Positions 10,450-20,885 of a stretch of DNA of 64,000 nt are shown here, piece after piece. The DNA is taken from the NCBI GenBank assembly GCA_903930435.1, contig CAIYYN010000029.1, positions 62,001-126,000 of the forward strand. The letters are read 5' to 3'. Source of the stretch: an uncultured Hyphomicrobiales bacterium (GTDB lineage: Bacteria; Pseudomonadota; Alphaproteobacteria; Rhizobiales; Ancalomicrobiaceae). The position numbers were made by a program, and so were the translations under genes. Positions within the stretch are counted from its first letter, which is position 1. Each line of letters opens with the position of its first letter. The notes beneath the pieces were generated by a model. The model ran no database searches. It was given only the letters and a program-made list of their open reading frames with translations, and was not told where the DNA came from.

Positions 10450-11277
10450 TTGAACTCGCCAGTCTCCGTTACCGCCGGTTCTGTCACACTTGCCAACAAT
10501 CGACCCATCGGCCTGATCGCAGGTCCATGCCAGTTGGAAAGCCGCGCGCACGCACTGGAGATGGCATCGGCCCTTGTCGAGATCACACGCCGGTTGGGGC
10601 TCCCGTTGATCTACAAGACGTCGTTCGACAAGGCCAATCGGACGAGCCTGAACGCGCAGCGCGGGCTTGGCCTGCAAGCATCAATGCCGATTTTCGCCGA
10701 AATCCGGGAGACATTCGGCATTCCGGTTCTGACGGATGTCCACGACGCCCACCAGTGCACGGACATCGCTGAGGTCGTCGACGTTTTGCAGATCCCGGCC
10801 TTCCTGTGTCGGCAGACGGATTTGTTGCTCGCGGCGGCGGCGACAGGCCGGGTCATCAACGTCAAGAAGGGTCAATTCCTCGCGCCCTGGGATATGAAGC
10901 ATGTCGCTGCCAAGGTGACCGGCGCTGGCAATCCGAACGTGCTGCTCACCGAGCGTGGCGCGTCCTTCGGCTACAATACCCTGGTCTCCGATATGCGATC
11001 ACTGCCGATCATGGCGGAAACTGGTCTGCCCGTGATTTTCGATGCGACCCATTCGGTTCAGCAGCCGGGCGGGCAGGGTGGATCATCCGGCGGTGAACGG
11101 CGGTTCGTGGAAACGCTTGCCCGCGCGGCGGTGGCTGTCGGCGTGGCCGGGGTGTTCATCGAAACCCACGAAGATCCCGATCACGCGCCCTCGGATGGTC
11201 CGAACATGGTGCCGATCAAGGATCTTGAGGCCCTGCTAAAGAGGCTCATGGCAATTGACGCGCTGGTCAAAGCATGA
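10450..11277 (+). CDS. kdsA: 3-deoxy-8-phosphooctulonate (KDO-8-P) synthase
   Basis: 275 residues. It condenses arabinose 5-phosphate with phosphoenolpyruvate to make KDO-8-phosphate for the inner core of lipopolysaccharide. Family motifs seen are [45 protein letters not shown] and [12 protein letters not shown]. The start is TTG 10450 with AAAGG about 9 bases upstream; the next in-frame ATG would cut into the conserved core. It follows the VOC gene closely and may share its transcript. Confidence 0.96.
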   Translation: MNSPVSVTAGSVTLANNRPIGLIAGPCQLESRAHALEMASALVEITRRLGLPLIYKTSFDKANRTSLNAQRGLGLQASMPIFAEIRETFGIPVLTDVHDAHQCTDIAEVVDVLQIPAFLCRQTDLLLAAAATGRVINVKKGQFLAPWDMKHVAAKVTGAGNPNVLLTERGASFGYNTLVSDMRSLPIMAETGLPVIFDATHSVQQPGGQGGSSGGERRFVETLARAAVAVGVAGVFIETHEDPDHAPSDGPNMVPIKDLEALLKRLMAIDALVKA

Positions 11278-11353
11278 CATCGCATCCCGCGTAAATGCGG
11301 AACGGGGCGTGCGCTGATGCGTTGCGTCAGGATTGGTGACAGAGGAGTCATAA

Positions 11354-12334
11354 ATGCCATATTCGGTATTCATTGACGGCGAAGCCGGGACGACTGGCCT
11401 TCAGATTCGCGAGCGGCTTGAAGCCCGTCGCGATATTGCGCTCCTGTCGATTGATCCGGCGCTGCGAAAGGATGCCGCTGCCCGCAAGGAAGCGCTGAAT
11501 TCTGCCGATGTGGTAATCCTGTGTCTCCCGGATCAGGCGGCCATTGAAGCCGTGAGCCTGATTGACAATCCGCGTGTGCGCGTGATTGACGCGTCAACAG
11601 CGCACCGGATCGCACCTGGTTGGCAATACGGCTTTCCGGAGCTGCACGCAGGACAGCGTGCGGCGATTGGATCGGCAACGCGCGTCGGAAATCCCGGCTG
11701 CTTTGCCACCGGTGTGATTGCGTTGCTTCGCCCTATTGTCGATGCCGGTTTGCTTCCGCCCGATTTTCCCATCTCGATCCATGGCGTTTCCGGCTATTCC
11801 GGTGGCGGCAAGGCGCTGATTGCGCAGTACGAGAGCGGTCATCTGCCCCCGGGTTCCAACGACGATGTCCGTATCTACGGTCTACCGATGGCGCATAAGC
11901 ATCTTCCTGAGATCGAGGTCTATTCCCGGATCTCCGAGACGCCGATCTTTGCGCCGTCCGTTGGCCGCTATGCGAATGGCATGCTGATCGAAATACCGCT
12001 TCCGCTGTGGGCCATTGCGGGATCGCCGACGCCGGCAGCCGTGAGATCAGCGATGCGCGCGCATTACGACGGAGCCGCCTTTGTCGACGTAGCTGATGAC
12101 GAAGAGACCGCGTCGTTGCAGCAACGCCGTGTGAATGTCGGTGAGTATGTCGCTGAACTCGATCCGCAAGGTTTGAACGGAACGAACCGGATGCGCCTGT
12201 TTGCCTTCGGCAGCGAGGACCAGCGCCGCGCTCGGCTCGTCGCGATTCTCGACAATCTGGGCAAGGGTGCGTCTGGTGCCGCGATTCAGAATCTGAACGT
12301 CATGCTGGGTCTCGAAGAGTCGATCGGCCTTTGA
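11354..12334 (+). CDS. argC: N-acetyl-gamma-glutamyl-phosphate reductase, type 2
   Basis: 326 residues. It reduces N-acetylglutamyl phosphate to the semialdehyde in arginine synthesis, using NADPH. The short (type 2) form is recognised from [14 protein letters not shown] at the N-terminus, DASTAHR, and the catalytic cysteine in GNPGCFATG, with [10 protein letters not shown] downstream. GAGG lies 10 bases before ATG 11354. In many rhizobia argC sits by rplM-rpsI; here it is between kdsA and eno, an atypical location. A strong terminator follows. Confidence 0.95.
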   Translation: MPYSVFIDGEAGTTGLQIRERLEARRDIALLSIDPALRKDAAARKEALNSADVVILCLPDQAAIEAVSLIDNPRVRVIDASTAHRIAPGWQYGFPELHAGQRAAIGSATRVGNPGCFATGVIALLRPIVDAGLLPPDFPISIHGVSGYSGGGKALIAQYESGHLPPGSNDDVRIYGLPMAHKHLPEIEVYSRISETPIFAPSVGRYANGMLIEIPLPLWAIAGSPTPAAVRSAMRAHYDGAAFVDVADDEETASLQQRRVNVGEYVAELDPQGLNGTNRMRLFAFGSEDQRRARLVAILDNLGKGASGAAIQNLNVMLGLEESIGL

Positions 12335-12390
12335 GTTGTATTCACTGAAGTTCTATTTGATTTAAGTCAAATTGCTTCCGTTATTCAGAA

Positions 12391-12424
12391 AGCGTCCGAT
12401 GCGTGGCATCGGGCGCTTTTTTGT
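12391..12424 (+). terminator. Intrinsic terminator after argC
   Basis: A 12-bp stem (12391-12402 with 12406-12417, one G-T type mismatch) and 3-base loop is followed by six T. It is a strong rho-independent terminator 57 bp after argC. Confidence 0.85.
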
Positions 12425-12621
12425 TTTTAGTATAGAATCGGTGCAGATTGCTTTGTCTTGACTGGCGTTGTTAATTGATTTTTACAAAATAAAAAATATC
12501 TTTAAATAAACCGATCTCAATGAGATTATGCATCATAAATAAAATAAATGATCCAATTGAGATTGGTGGATCGGTGATTTTATACTGAAATCGACCTTGG
12601 GTAATCTGGAGAATAATCGCT

Positions 12622-13437
12622 ATGACCGTGGTTATTGGGCGAATTTCTGTATTGGTTGCCGAAGGTGATATGGAAACCCGTGTCCAGTTGGCAACAACCT
12701 TGGCAAATACCGGATACGACTTTGATATAAGAGTTGCATCCGATGGTAATGCCGCGCTCGCCCTCATCAAGGCAATCAACTTCGATATTGTTTTTATCGA
12801 CAAGTTGATTGGCGGATTAGGCTGCCGGGAGCTTTTGAGCGCCATCAAGCTGATGCGCAGGCGTTCAATCTCCATCGTTCTATCAGAGAATATAACCCCT
12901 GACGAAGTCGAGCAGTTCAGTGCTCTGGGCGCATATGACTCCCAAAGAAAGCCAATCAACGAGGCAGAGATCCGTGAGTTTATTGCCAGATGCCTGATTA
13001 TCCGGATACCGCATTGTATGTTGCTTTTGGATCAATCGTCAAAAGTCAGAGATGTGATCAAAAAGGTCATTGAAAGATCTATATTCAATGTTCGGATCAC
13101 AGAGGTTGGTACTGGTCACGAATTGATCGAGGCGATCAAGAGCCAATTCTTCAGAATTATTATTGCGGACCCTAATGTTCCAGACATGAGCATTTATGAT
13201 CTATCCCGGCGCTGGAGCCAGTGCGAACGGGTTTCGTCTGTGATCTTCACGGCAACTGAGACGAACCAGAAGCTTGACGAAGCGGCCAAGTGGGTCGGAG
13301 CGATTGCATTTTTGCAAAAGCCTTTCCACCCCGTCAACGTGGACGCCGTGTTGCATCATGTGTTCGATCTGCCGCCAAATCGGTTTGGCAGGCAGGTCTC
13401 GCTCTACGAGCAACCGGCGGAAAAAAAGCTGGCGTGA
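12622..13437 (+). CDS. Two-receiver (REC-REC) response-regulator-like protein with no output domain
   Basis: 271 residues forming two CheY-like halves. First half: acidic pocket near E14/D16, candidate phospho-acceptor D60 (IVFIDK), Ser88, and K110-P111. Second half: D137, candidate acceptor D183 (IIADPNVPDM), T210 (IFTAT), and K233-P234-F235. The spacing of D, T/S and K is right in both halves, so both could be phosphorylated, though the first is more degenerate. No DNA-binding, GGDEF or kinase domain follows. The gene and its 200-bp leader are AT-rich. No histidine kinase lies nearby, so partners are unknown; a phosphate sink or adaptor role is possible. Confidence 0.75.
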   Translation: MTVVIGRISVLVAEGDMETRVQLATTLANTGYDFDIRVASDGNAALALIKAINFDIVFIDKLIGGLGCRELLSAIKLMRRRSISIVLSENITPDEVEQFSALGAYDSQRKPINEAEIREFIARCLIIRIPHCMLLLDQSSKVRDVIKKVIERSIFNVRITEVGTGHELIEAIKSQFFRIIIADPNVPDMSIYDLSRRWSQCERVSSVIFTATETNQKLDEAAKWVGAIAFLQKPFHPVNVDAVLHHVFDLPPNRFGRQVSLYEQPAEKKLA

Positions 13438-13514
13438 CCCCGGTCAGGCACTGCCGCTCCGATTGTTATTGAGGGCATTCTGGTGGCCGACGCTAAAAGA
13501 AGCGAAGTCCAAAT

Positions 13515-13988
13515 TCACCCTCGGCCACGATAGCTGGCGACACCTTGTTCCGGGATCCAGACGCCTTTGGGAGGCTCGCCCGTTTGATAGAAGACATCGA
13601 TCGGAATGCCCCCGCGCGGATACCAATATCCACCAATACGAAGCCATACGGGTTCCAGAAGGTCGGCCAGCCGCCGAGCGATGGCGACAGTGCAATCCTC
13701 GTGGAATGCGCCGTGATTTCTGAATGACGTCAGATACATCTTCAGACTTTTTGATTCCACCAGCCAGTCTTTCGGGACGTAGTCGATCACCAGATGCGCG
13801 AAGTCCGGCTGACCCGTGACAGGGCACAGTGACGTGAATTCGGGTGCCGTAAACCGGGCGAGGTAGAGGACGCCGGACTGGGGGTTGGGAACGCGATCAA
13901 GCCTCGCCTCGTCAGGCGAATTCGGCTGTTCAACGTGGCTGCCAAGTTGCAGCGTCGAGGCATCCAGGGGAAGGTTCGATGAAGTCAT
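13515..13988 (-). CDS. queF: NADPH-dependent 7-cyano-7-deazaguanine reductase
   Basis: About 157 residues, the short type-I QueF. It reduces the nitrile preQ0 to preQ1, the last free-base step before queuosine is inserted into tRNA. The nucleophile cysteine and neighbours are in [15 protein letters not shown]. The QueF motif [16 protein letters not shown] and the downstream HEDCT are intact. ATG 13988 is preferred; an in-frame start at 14027 would add 13 unconserved residues. It converges with the two-receiver gene and is divergent from eno. No other queuosine genes are in the window. Confidence 0.95.
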   Translation of the reverse strand: MTSSNLPLDASTLQLGSHVEQPNSPDEARLDRVPNPQSGVLYLARFTAPEFTSLCPVTGQPDFAHLVIDYVPKDWLVESKSLKMYLTSFRNHGAFHEDCTVAIARRLADLLEPVWLRIGGYWYPRGGIPIDVFYQTGEPPKGVWIPEQGVASYRGRG

Positions 13989-14130
13989 GTGTATGATCCG
14001 GCCAGTCGCTTGGGTGAGGGACGTCAATGCCCCAGATTTTGCGGGAAGTCCAATCGCATCGTCGTCATGATGTCATATCAATGCTCGTACTGAGCCAGAC
14101 TCTATGCAGCGCCTGCGTGCTCGGATATAG

Positions 14131-15456
<1,326 letters not shown>

Positions 15457-15473
15457 ACTCTGGCAACATGACA

Positions 15474-15519
15474 AATTTTGCGGCGGTCCCAGCTCCTGGT
15501 GCCGCCGCAAATTTTTTCG
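15474..15519 (+). terminator. Intrinsic terminator after eno
   Basis: A 10-bp stem (TTTGCGGCGG at 15477-15486, CCGCCGCAAA at 15502-15511) with a 15-base loop runs into TTTTTT. It begins 20 bp after the eno stop. Confidence 0.88.
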
Positions 15520-15604
15520 CGTTCTTGGAACGTCTGTTGTTCTTATTGAGAAAAGTCGGCAATTCGGCGGTTGGTAGCGCGGATTTCGCTTGAAGGGCGG
15601 CCGG

Positions 15605-15629
15605 TTCGTTAACAAAAAATGCTAACGAA
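15605..15629. promoter_or_regulatory. Inverted repeat upstream of LacI-type regulator, candidate operator
   Basis: Perfect 7-bp arms TTCGTTA and TAACGAA are separated by 11 bases. CCGG occurs just outside each side (15601-15604 and 15632-15635). It lies about 110 bp before the regulator's start and could be its autoregulatory site. The long spacer is unlike classic LacI operators, which are contiguous palindromes with a central CG, so the assignment is tentative. Confidence 0.35.
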
Positions 15630-15740
15630 TTGCCGGTAATGCGGACGTCTACCTATTGTCTCGAATCCCAATTCATATTAGGTTTTTTGATAGTGGTTTG
15701 AGGATCGCGATATTCGCTTCAACGAGTCTTTGGAGACAGC

Positions 15741-16781
15741 ATGAGCGAAGATAATGGGTCGCATCTGCGTTTGCCGGATCACCGCGTCGGCTTCATAACT
15801 TCCGCCGATGTTGCTGAACGGGCAGGGGTTTCTCGTTCCGCTGTTTCAAGGACCTTCACACCTGGCGCAAGTGTTTCGCCGACAGTGAAGCGAAAGGTTT
15901 TGGCCGCAGCCGACGAACTTGGCTATCGCGTCAACCGGCTCGCGCGTGGCCTGATCAGTGCGCGGTCAAATCTTGTCGGGATCGTCTGTGCCGACCTGGA
16001 AACACCGTTCACAGGTCGACTGCTTTCCCACATTACGACAGCGCTTTCGCAGCGCGGCATGAACGCCCTTGTGATCGAATTCAGCGAGAACGAAGAAGAT
16101 TTGCGCGACGCGATTATCCGAATTCTCGAATATCGCGTCGAGTCAATTGTCATGCTGTCCGGCTCGCCGTCGGTCTCGATTATCCGGGAATGCGTCGCCA
16201 ATGGCGTCAAACCCATTCTCGTAAATGGTGATACGACGGTCTCCGGGGCTTTCAGCGTCGTAAGCGATGACTTTACCGGCGCAGCCAAGGCGGCTGACCG
16301 TCTTGTCGCGGCAGGCCATAGACATCTGGCCGTCGTCGCCAGCGCCAGCAGCACGCCTGTTCAACAACGCCGGACGATGGGGTTCGTGAAGCGTGCTGAA
16401 ACACTCGGCCTGACAGCAACGATCACGTTGAACGGTCCTGTCTCATACGAAAGCGGTGTCGCAGGCGCACATGCGCTTTTCGGTACCCGACTGGATCAGC
16501 GACCTGATGGTGTCTTCTGTACCAGTGATGTGCTGGCGGCCGGGTTCCTGGATGCGCTGCGCACGACGTATGGCCTTCAAGTCCCCGACGATGTCTCGGT
16601 CATCGGTTTTGATGATTTGCCGCAGGCTGCCTGGGAAAACTATCGATTGACGACTTTGCGGCAGAATCCGGTGGACATGAGCAGGGCCATCTTGGCCGCT
16701 ATTCGAAACATTGATGGATCCGCCGATCGGTCTGTTGTTGTCGATGTCACCTTGGTCGATCGGGAATCGGTTCGGGCTTGA
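15741..16781 (+). CDS. LacI/GalR-family transcriptional regulator
   Basis: 346 residues. The N-terminal helix-turn-helix reads ITSADVAERAGVSRSAVSRTFTPGASVS, followed by the hinge helix region NRLARGLISARSNLVGIV. Residues from about 75 on form a periplasmic-binding-protein-like effector domain, ending in DDVSVIGFDDLPQA, typical of the family. Such repressors usually respond to a sugar or nucleoside. No sugar transporter lies beside it; the next genes are modABC and psuKG, and pseudouridine catabolism is a conceivable but unproven target. Confidence 0.9.
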   Translation: MSEDNGSHLRLPDHRVGFITSADVAERAGVSRSAVSRTFTPGASVSPTVKRKVLAAADELGYRVNRLARGLISARSNLVGIVCADLETPFTGRLLSHITTALSQRGMNALVIEFSENEEDLRDAIIRILEYRVESIVMLSGSPSVSIIRECVANGVKPILVNGDTTVSGAFSVVSDDFTGAAKAADRLVAAGHRHLAVVASASSTPVQQRRTMGFVKRAETLGLTATITLNGPVSYESGVAGAHALFGTRLDQRPDGVFCTSDVLAAGFLDALRTTYGLQVPDDVSVIGFDDLPQAAWENYRLTTLRQNPVDMSRAILAAIRNIDGSADRSVVVDVTLVDRESVRA

Positions 16782-16805
16782 GTTGCCCCGACTATAATCT
16801 GGTAG

Positions 16806-16832
16806 CCGTTATATTTTATTGGCTATAGCGAT
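16806..16832. promoter_or_regulatory. ModE-like molybdate operator upstream of modA
   Basis: Half-sites CCGTTATAT (16806-16814) and CTATAGCGAT (16823-16832) face each other across an 8-base spacer. They match the known ModE box halves (TCGnTATA ... TATAnCGA). The site is about 100 bp before the modA start. ModE with bound molybdate normally represses modABC; no modE gene is in this window. Confidence 0.6.
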
Positions 16833-16933
16833 CTGACTCAAGATGCAGTACAGCTGTGAATGACGGCGAGCGTGCTGGCTCGATCGATAAACTGGATTGC
16901 CGAAAATCCAGTGTTTCATGGCGAGTTGACCTG

Positions 16934-17725
16934 ATGATGCATCGAATTGGTGGTTTGATCACTGCGCTGTTGATTGCCATAGCTGGAATTGGCGTCACCC
17001 GGATTTCCGATGCCAGAGCTGACGACAAGCCGCTTGTGATATTTGCCGCTGCCAGCTTGAAAAATGCGCTTGATGAGATCGCTGGCGACTGGGTAGCAAG
17101 CAACCACACAAAACCGGTGATTTCCTACGCGGCAAGCGGCCCGCTGGCCAAGCAGATCGAGGCGGGCGCTCCTGCCGATATCTTCGTTTCCGCAGATCTC
17201 GACTGGATGGATTATGTTCAGAAAAAATCCCTGATCCTTGAACGGTCGCGTCTGACGTTGCTCGGCAACAAGCTCGTCCTGATCGCCCCCAGGACATCAT
17301 CGGCGACCCTGAGCCTTGTGCCGGGCGCCAATCTTGCCGCACTTCTGGGCGAAGGTCGGTTGGCGATTGGCGAGCCGTCCTCGGTTCCGGCTGGCAAATA
17401 CGGCAAGCATGCGCTTGAAAAACTCGGGCTGTGGGATCAGGTGCAGGGCAAATTGGCCATGGCGGACAGTGTTCGTTCGGCCTTGCTGCTCATCGGTCGT
17501 GGTGAAGCCGCTGCGGGCATCGTGTATCAGACCGATGCGGCGGCGGACGCCAACGTCCGGATCGTTGCGACGTTTCCGGACGACAGTCATCCGCCGATTG
17601 TCTATCCGGTGGCGGTCGTCGCTGCCAGCACGAATCAGCAGGCCCAACCCTTTCTCGACTTTCTGCGCACGCCTCAAGCGCGCACGGCCTTCGAGCGTCA
17701 GGGCTTCAACGTCATCGCGCCGTGA
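16934..17725 (+). CDS. modA: Molybdate ABC transporter, periplasmic binding protein
   Basis: About 263 residues. It captures molybdate (or tungstate) in the periplasm and delivers it to ModBC. A Sec signal peptide is clear: a short basic start, hydrophobic GGLITALLIAIAGIGV and a cleavage site near ARA-DD. The mature part has FAAASLKNALDEIA, SYAASGPLAKQIEAGAPADIFVSAD and AIGEPSSVPAGKYGK, all ModA-like. ATG 16934 or the next ATG at 16937 is preferred over an upstream frame from 16856. It is the first gene of modABC. Confidence 0.95.
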   Translation: MMHRIGGLITALLIAIAGIGVTRISDARADDKPLVIFAAASLKNALDEIAGDWVASNHTKPVISYAASGPLAKQIEAGAPADIFVSADLDWMDYVQKKSLILERSRLTLLGNKLVLIAPRTSSATLSLVPGANLAALLGEGRLAIGEPSSVPAGKYGKHALEKLGLWDQVQGKLAMADSVRSALLLIGRGEAAAGIVYQTDAAADANVRIVATFPDDSHPPIVYPVAVVAASTNQQAQPFLDFLRTPQARTAFERQGFNVIAP

Positions 17726-17818
17726 GCCCGAAACATCCGGTGTTCACAGGCAGGCCTTTCGCATATTGGCTGAAACCTGTAGGCTTTCGGACCAAGTTGG
17801 ATTGTCGGGGAACGCGTC

Positions 17819-18529
17819 GTGTCGGGCTGGGAGTTATTAGGCCTGTCGGCTGAGGAATGGACAGCGGTCCAGCTTTCCTTACGCGTCGCGACCGTGGCAA
17901 CGCTCGCCAGCTTCCCCTTCGGGCTCGCTGTCGCCTATGTGCTGGCGCGCGGGACGCATCCGGGTCTCGTCATCCTCAACGGCGTCGTCCATTTGCCGCT
18001 GGTGCTTCCACCTGTTGTGACCGGGTATCTGCTGCTGCTGACATTCGGCAAGCATGGAACGCTTGGCCCGTTTCTGGCCGAACATCTGGGACTTGTGTTC
18101 TCGTTCCGCTGGACCGGTGCAGCGCTTGCGTCCGCAGTCATGGCGTTTCCACTGATGGTACGCGCCATGCGGCTGTCCATAGAGGCTGTCGATCGCAAGC
18201 TGGAAGTCGCTGCCGGGACGCTCGGTGCGCCGCCACTGGCCGTCTTTGTCACGATTACGCTGCCGCTCATCGTTCCCGGCATTCTGGCGGGTCTGATCCT
18301 CAGTTTCGCCAAATCCATGGGCGAGTTTGGCGCGACGATCACCTTTGTGTCCAATATTCCCGGCGAAACCCAGACGTTGCCGACGGCCATCTATACGCTG
18401 ATGCAGGTTCCTGATGGTGAGACCGGCGCGATGCGGCTGGTTCTCGTGTCAATCGGGATCTCGATGGCGGCGCTGGTTGTGTCCGAGTGGCTGGCACGGC
18501 GCGCGTCTGGCAGGGCTTCGTTGTCATGA
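17819..18529 (+). CDS. modB: Molybdate ABC transporter permease
   Basis: 236 residues starting at GTG 17819, 93 bp after modA. It is the inner-membrane channel of the molybdate importer, with about five hydrophobic helices. The cytoplasmic EAA loop that contacts the ATPase is visible as EVAAGTLGAPPLAVFVTITLP, and FAKSMGEFGATI is family-typical. Its stop codon overlaps the modC start (ATGA). Confidence 0.95.
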   Translation: MSGWELLGLSAEEWTAVQLSLRVATVATLASFPFGLAVAYVLARGTHPGLVILNGVVHLPLVLPPVVTGYLLLLTFGKHGTLGPFLAEHLGLVFSFRWTGAALASAVMAFPLMVRAMRLSIEAVDRKLEVAAGTLGAPPLAVFVTITLPLIVPGILAGLILSFAKSMGEFGATITFVSNIPGETQTLPTAIYTLMQVPDGETGAMRLVLVSIGISMAALVVSEWLARRASGRASLS

Positions 18530-19620
18530 CCCTGCAAGTCGACGTCACATCGCGCGCCGGTGATTTCGCCCTGTCCGCGAAGTTTGAAACGACGGGCGGT
18601 CTGACCGCACTGTTCGGCCCGTCCGGGTCCGGCAAGACGACCCTGATGGAGCTGATCGGGGGTATCCGCAGGCCGGCCCAAGGGCATGTCAGTCTGGACG
18701 GACAAACACTCAGTAATTCGAATAGCGGTCGGTTCCTGAAGCCCCACCAACGGCGTATCGGCTGGGTGTTTCAGGAGACGCGGCTGTTTCCGCATATGAC
18801 CGGGCGGCAAAACCTGACGTATGGTCAATGGTTTGTCCGAAAGCGCGACCGGCGGGAGGATCTCGACCGCGTGGTCGCCTTGCTCGGTATCGAGCACCTG
18901 CTGGATCGCAAGCCCGCGACTTATTCCGGCGGCGAAAGGAGCCGCGTCGCGATTGGTCGCGCCCTGATAGCCAGTCCGCGCCTCCTTCTCATGGACGAAC
19001 CACTTGCGGCACTGGACGACGCGCGAAAGGCCGAGATCTTGCCCTATATCGAGCGCCTCAGGGATGAGGGCAGCGTTGAGATCCTCTATGTCACGCATTC
19101 CTTGCCGGAGGTGGTCCGGCTGGCGAACCAGCTCGTGCTCATGTCGAACGGTAAACTCTTGGCATCGGGTGAAACGACCGATCTGCTCAGCCGCTTTGAC
19201 CTGGCACCGGCGCTCGGTGAAGGCGAGGCTGGAGCGGTGATCGAGGCGGTCATCAGCGCGCAAGATGAGGCATTCCAGCTCAGTCAATTGACAGCTCGTG
19301 CCGGTCAACTCTTTGTGCCGACACTCGATTTGCCAATCGGAACCCCGGTCCGACTGCGTATCAAGGCCCGAGATGTCATGATTGCGCTCGATCGCCCGAT
19401 CGGACTCAGCGCGCTCAATAGTCTTGTCGGCAAAATTCAAAGTATCGAGCCGGGCTCGGCGGCCAATGTGAACATTGTGCTCGACTGTCAGGGCGACCGG
19501 TTGCTGGCGAACCTGACAGCAAAATCCGCTGAAATGCTGGGCCTCAGGCCCGGAACCCCCGTCTATGCGATCATCAAGAGCGTCAGCTTTGACCGTCTTG
19601 GCCTCGGCATGAAGCCTTGA
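18526..19620 (+). CDS. modC: Molybdate ABC transporter ATP-binding protein
   Basis: 364 residues, starting in the ATGA overlap with modB. It powers molybdate import. Walker A is GPSGSGKTT (31-39), the ABC signature is YSGGERSRVAIGRAL, and Walker B is LLLMDEPLAALDD. The C-terminal quarter is a Mop/TOBE domain (LSALNSLVGKIQSIE ... PVYAIIKSVSFD), which binds oxyanion and regulates the pump. The upstream in-frame start at 18487 would run into modB and is rejected. Confidence 0.96.
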   Translation: MTLQVDVTSRAGDFALSAKFETTGGLTALFGPSGSGKTTLMELIGGIRRPAQGHVSLDGQTLSNSNSGRFLKPHQRRIGWVFQETRLFPHMTGRQNLTYGQWFVRKRDRREDLDRVVALLGIEHLLDRKPATYSGGERSRVAIGRALIASPRLLLMDEPLAALDDARKAEILPYIERLRDEGSVEILYVTHSLPEVVRLANQLVLMSNGKLLASGETTDLLSRFDLAPALGEGEAGAVIEAVISAQDEAFQLSQLTARAGQLFVPTLDLPIGTPVRLRIKARDVMIALDRPIGLSALNSLVGKIQSIEPGSAANVNIVLDCQGDRLLANLTAKSAEMLGLRPGTPVYAIIKSVSFDRLGLGMKP

Positions 19621-19645
19621 CCCCTGAACAAGTGTTGGTATAAAC

Positions 19646-19655
19646 AACAATTGTT
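19646..19655. promoter_or_regulatory. Short palindrome in the modC-psuK gap, candidate operator
   Basis: AACAATTGTT is a perfect 10-bp palindrome with weaker flanking symmetry (TAAAC... / ...TTTGTA). It lies 39 bp before the psuK start, where a promoter would be. Because PsuK carries an N-terminal DNA-binding domain, autoregulation here is plausible; the palindrome alone is short and AT-rich and could be chance. Confidence 0.25.
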
Positions 19656-19694
19656 TGTAATGCGTCCAAATGGCGAGCGGACGAGGGCCTGTAC

Positions 19695-20885
19695 ATGGAT
19701 GAGCTTGGGCCTCAGGAGCGGGCTGTCCTCGGTGCGATCAAGGCCAACCCCTTTGTATCGCAGCAGGAAATGGCTGACGCGCTTGGGCTGGCGCGCTCGA
19801 CCATTGCAGCGCATATCGTCCAGCTGACACGCAAGGGCTATCTGCTCGGTCGTGGCTATGTGGTTGCGGAACCGGGTAGGGCGGTCTGCATCGGCGGCGC
19901 GGTTCTCGACCGGAAATTTCGCGCCCATGCGCCACTTGTTCCGGCGACGTCCAATCCGGTCGATGGCTTCCGCAGCCTCGGTGGTGTCGCACGCAATGTG
20001 GCTGAAAACATTGCGAAATTGGGAACCGAAACCAGCTTTATCTCGATTGTCGGTAATGATGAAACAGGCCGCGAGATCACGGACGCAATGCGTCAGCGGG
20101 GCATTGACGTCAGCCAGATGATCGTGACCGACGCAGCTCCGACGGCGGAATATCTGGCGCTGCTTGGGCCAGACAATGAATTGTCGGTTGCGGCGGCGGA
20201 CATGCGGATCTTCGACCTCTTCACGCCGGATCTGCTCGACCGGATCTGGCCGCACCTGGCAGCGGCGACCTGGGTGTTCGCCGATTGCAACCTGCCAGCC
20301 GCGACGCTTGCGGCCCTGATCGACCGGAAGCGGTCGGCCCGGTTCAGACTGGCGATTGATGCGGTATCGACGCCGAAGGTCACCCGATTGCCGCGTGATC
20401 TCACAGGCGTCGACCTGCTGTTCCTCAATCTCGATGAAGCCCAGTCTTTTCTGGCACTTGGCCCGATTGACCCCGACTTGTGCACAACTGCGGTTCCTGC
20501 TGCCCTTAACATGCGGTTTTCACCCGAAGCGGCAGCCCGGCTGTTGCGAACGGCGGGCGCGCGAGATGTCATCATCACGCTTGGTGCGCAGGGGGCAGTT
20601 TATGCGTCGGAGACGGGGCAGGGGACGATTGCAAGCGTCGCCGCAGCCCCGCTCGATATCACCGGCGCGGGCGATGCGATGATTGCCGCAACCATCCATC
20701 GGATCATGACCGGTGATACGCTGCCCGCCGCTGCCCAGATGGGCGCGCTGCTGGCGGCGCTGACCACCGAGACCGAAGCGACCGTCCATCCCGCCTTGTC
20801 GCCCACGTTCCTTGAGAGCCATCGGCATCGCCTGCCGCCGCAACAGCCTGAACCGGAGCCAACCCATGTCGATGCTGAAGCCTGA
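19695..20885 (+). CDS. psuK: Pseudouridine kinase (PfkB family) with N-terminal helix-turn-helix
   Basis: 396 residues. Residues 1-55 form a winged helix-turn-helix (LGPQERAVLGAIKANPFVSQQ, ADALGLARSTIAAHIVQLTRKGY). The rest is a PfkB sugar kinase: CIGGAVLDRK, SLGGVARNVAENIAKLG, and the catalytic ITGAGDAMIAA near residue 330. It phosphorylates pseudouridine to pseudouridine 5'-phosphate, which the next gene's product splits. The HTH fusion is a recurrent architecture in PsuK-type kinases and implies that the enzyme may also bind DNA. It overlaps psuG by 20 bp, so the two are translationally linked. Confidence 0.9.
   Translation: MDELGPQERAVLGAIKANPFVSQQEMADALGLARSTIAAHIVQLTRKGYLLGRGYVVAEPGRAVCIGGAVLDRKFRAHAPLVPATSNPVDGFRSLGGVARNVAENIAKLGTETSFISIVGNDETGREITDAMRQRGIDVSQMIVTDAAPTAEYLALLGPDNELSVAAADMRIFDLFTPDLLDRIWPHLAAATWVFADCNLPAATLAALIDRKRSARFRLAIDAVSTPKVTRLPRDLTGVDLLFLNLDEAQSFLALGPIDPDLCTTAVPAALNMRFSPEAAARLLRTAGARDVIITLGAQGAVYASETGQGTIASVAAAPLDITGAGDAMIAATIHRIMTGDTLPAAAQMGALLAALTTETEATVHPALSPTFLESHRHRLPPQQPEPEPTHVDAEA

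Noticed and set aside
18391-19650. 419-codon antisense frame over modC
   Set aside because: Explained by GC-rich third positions of modC; no start site or family resemblance.
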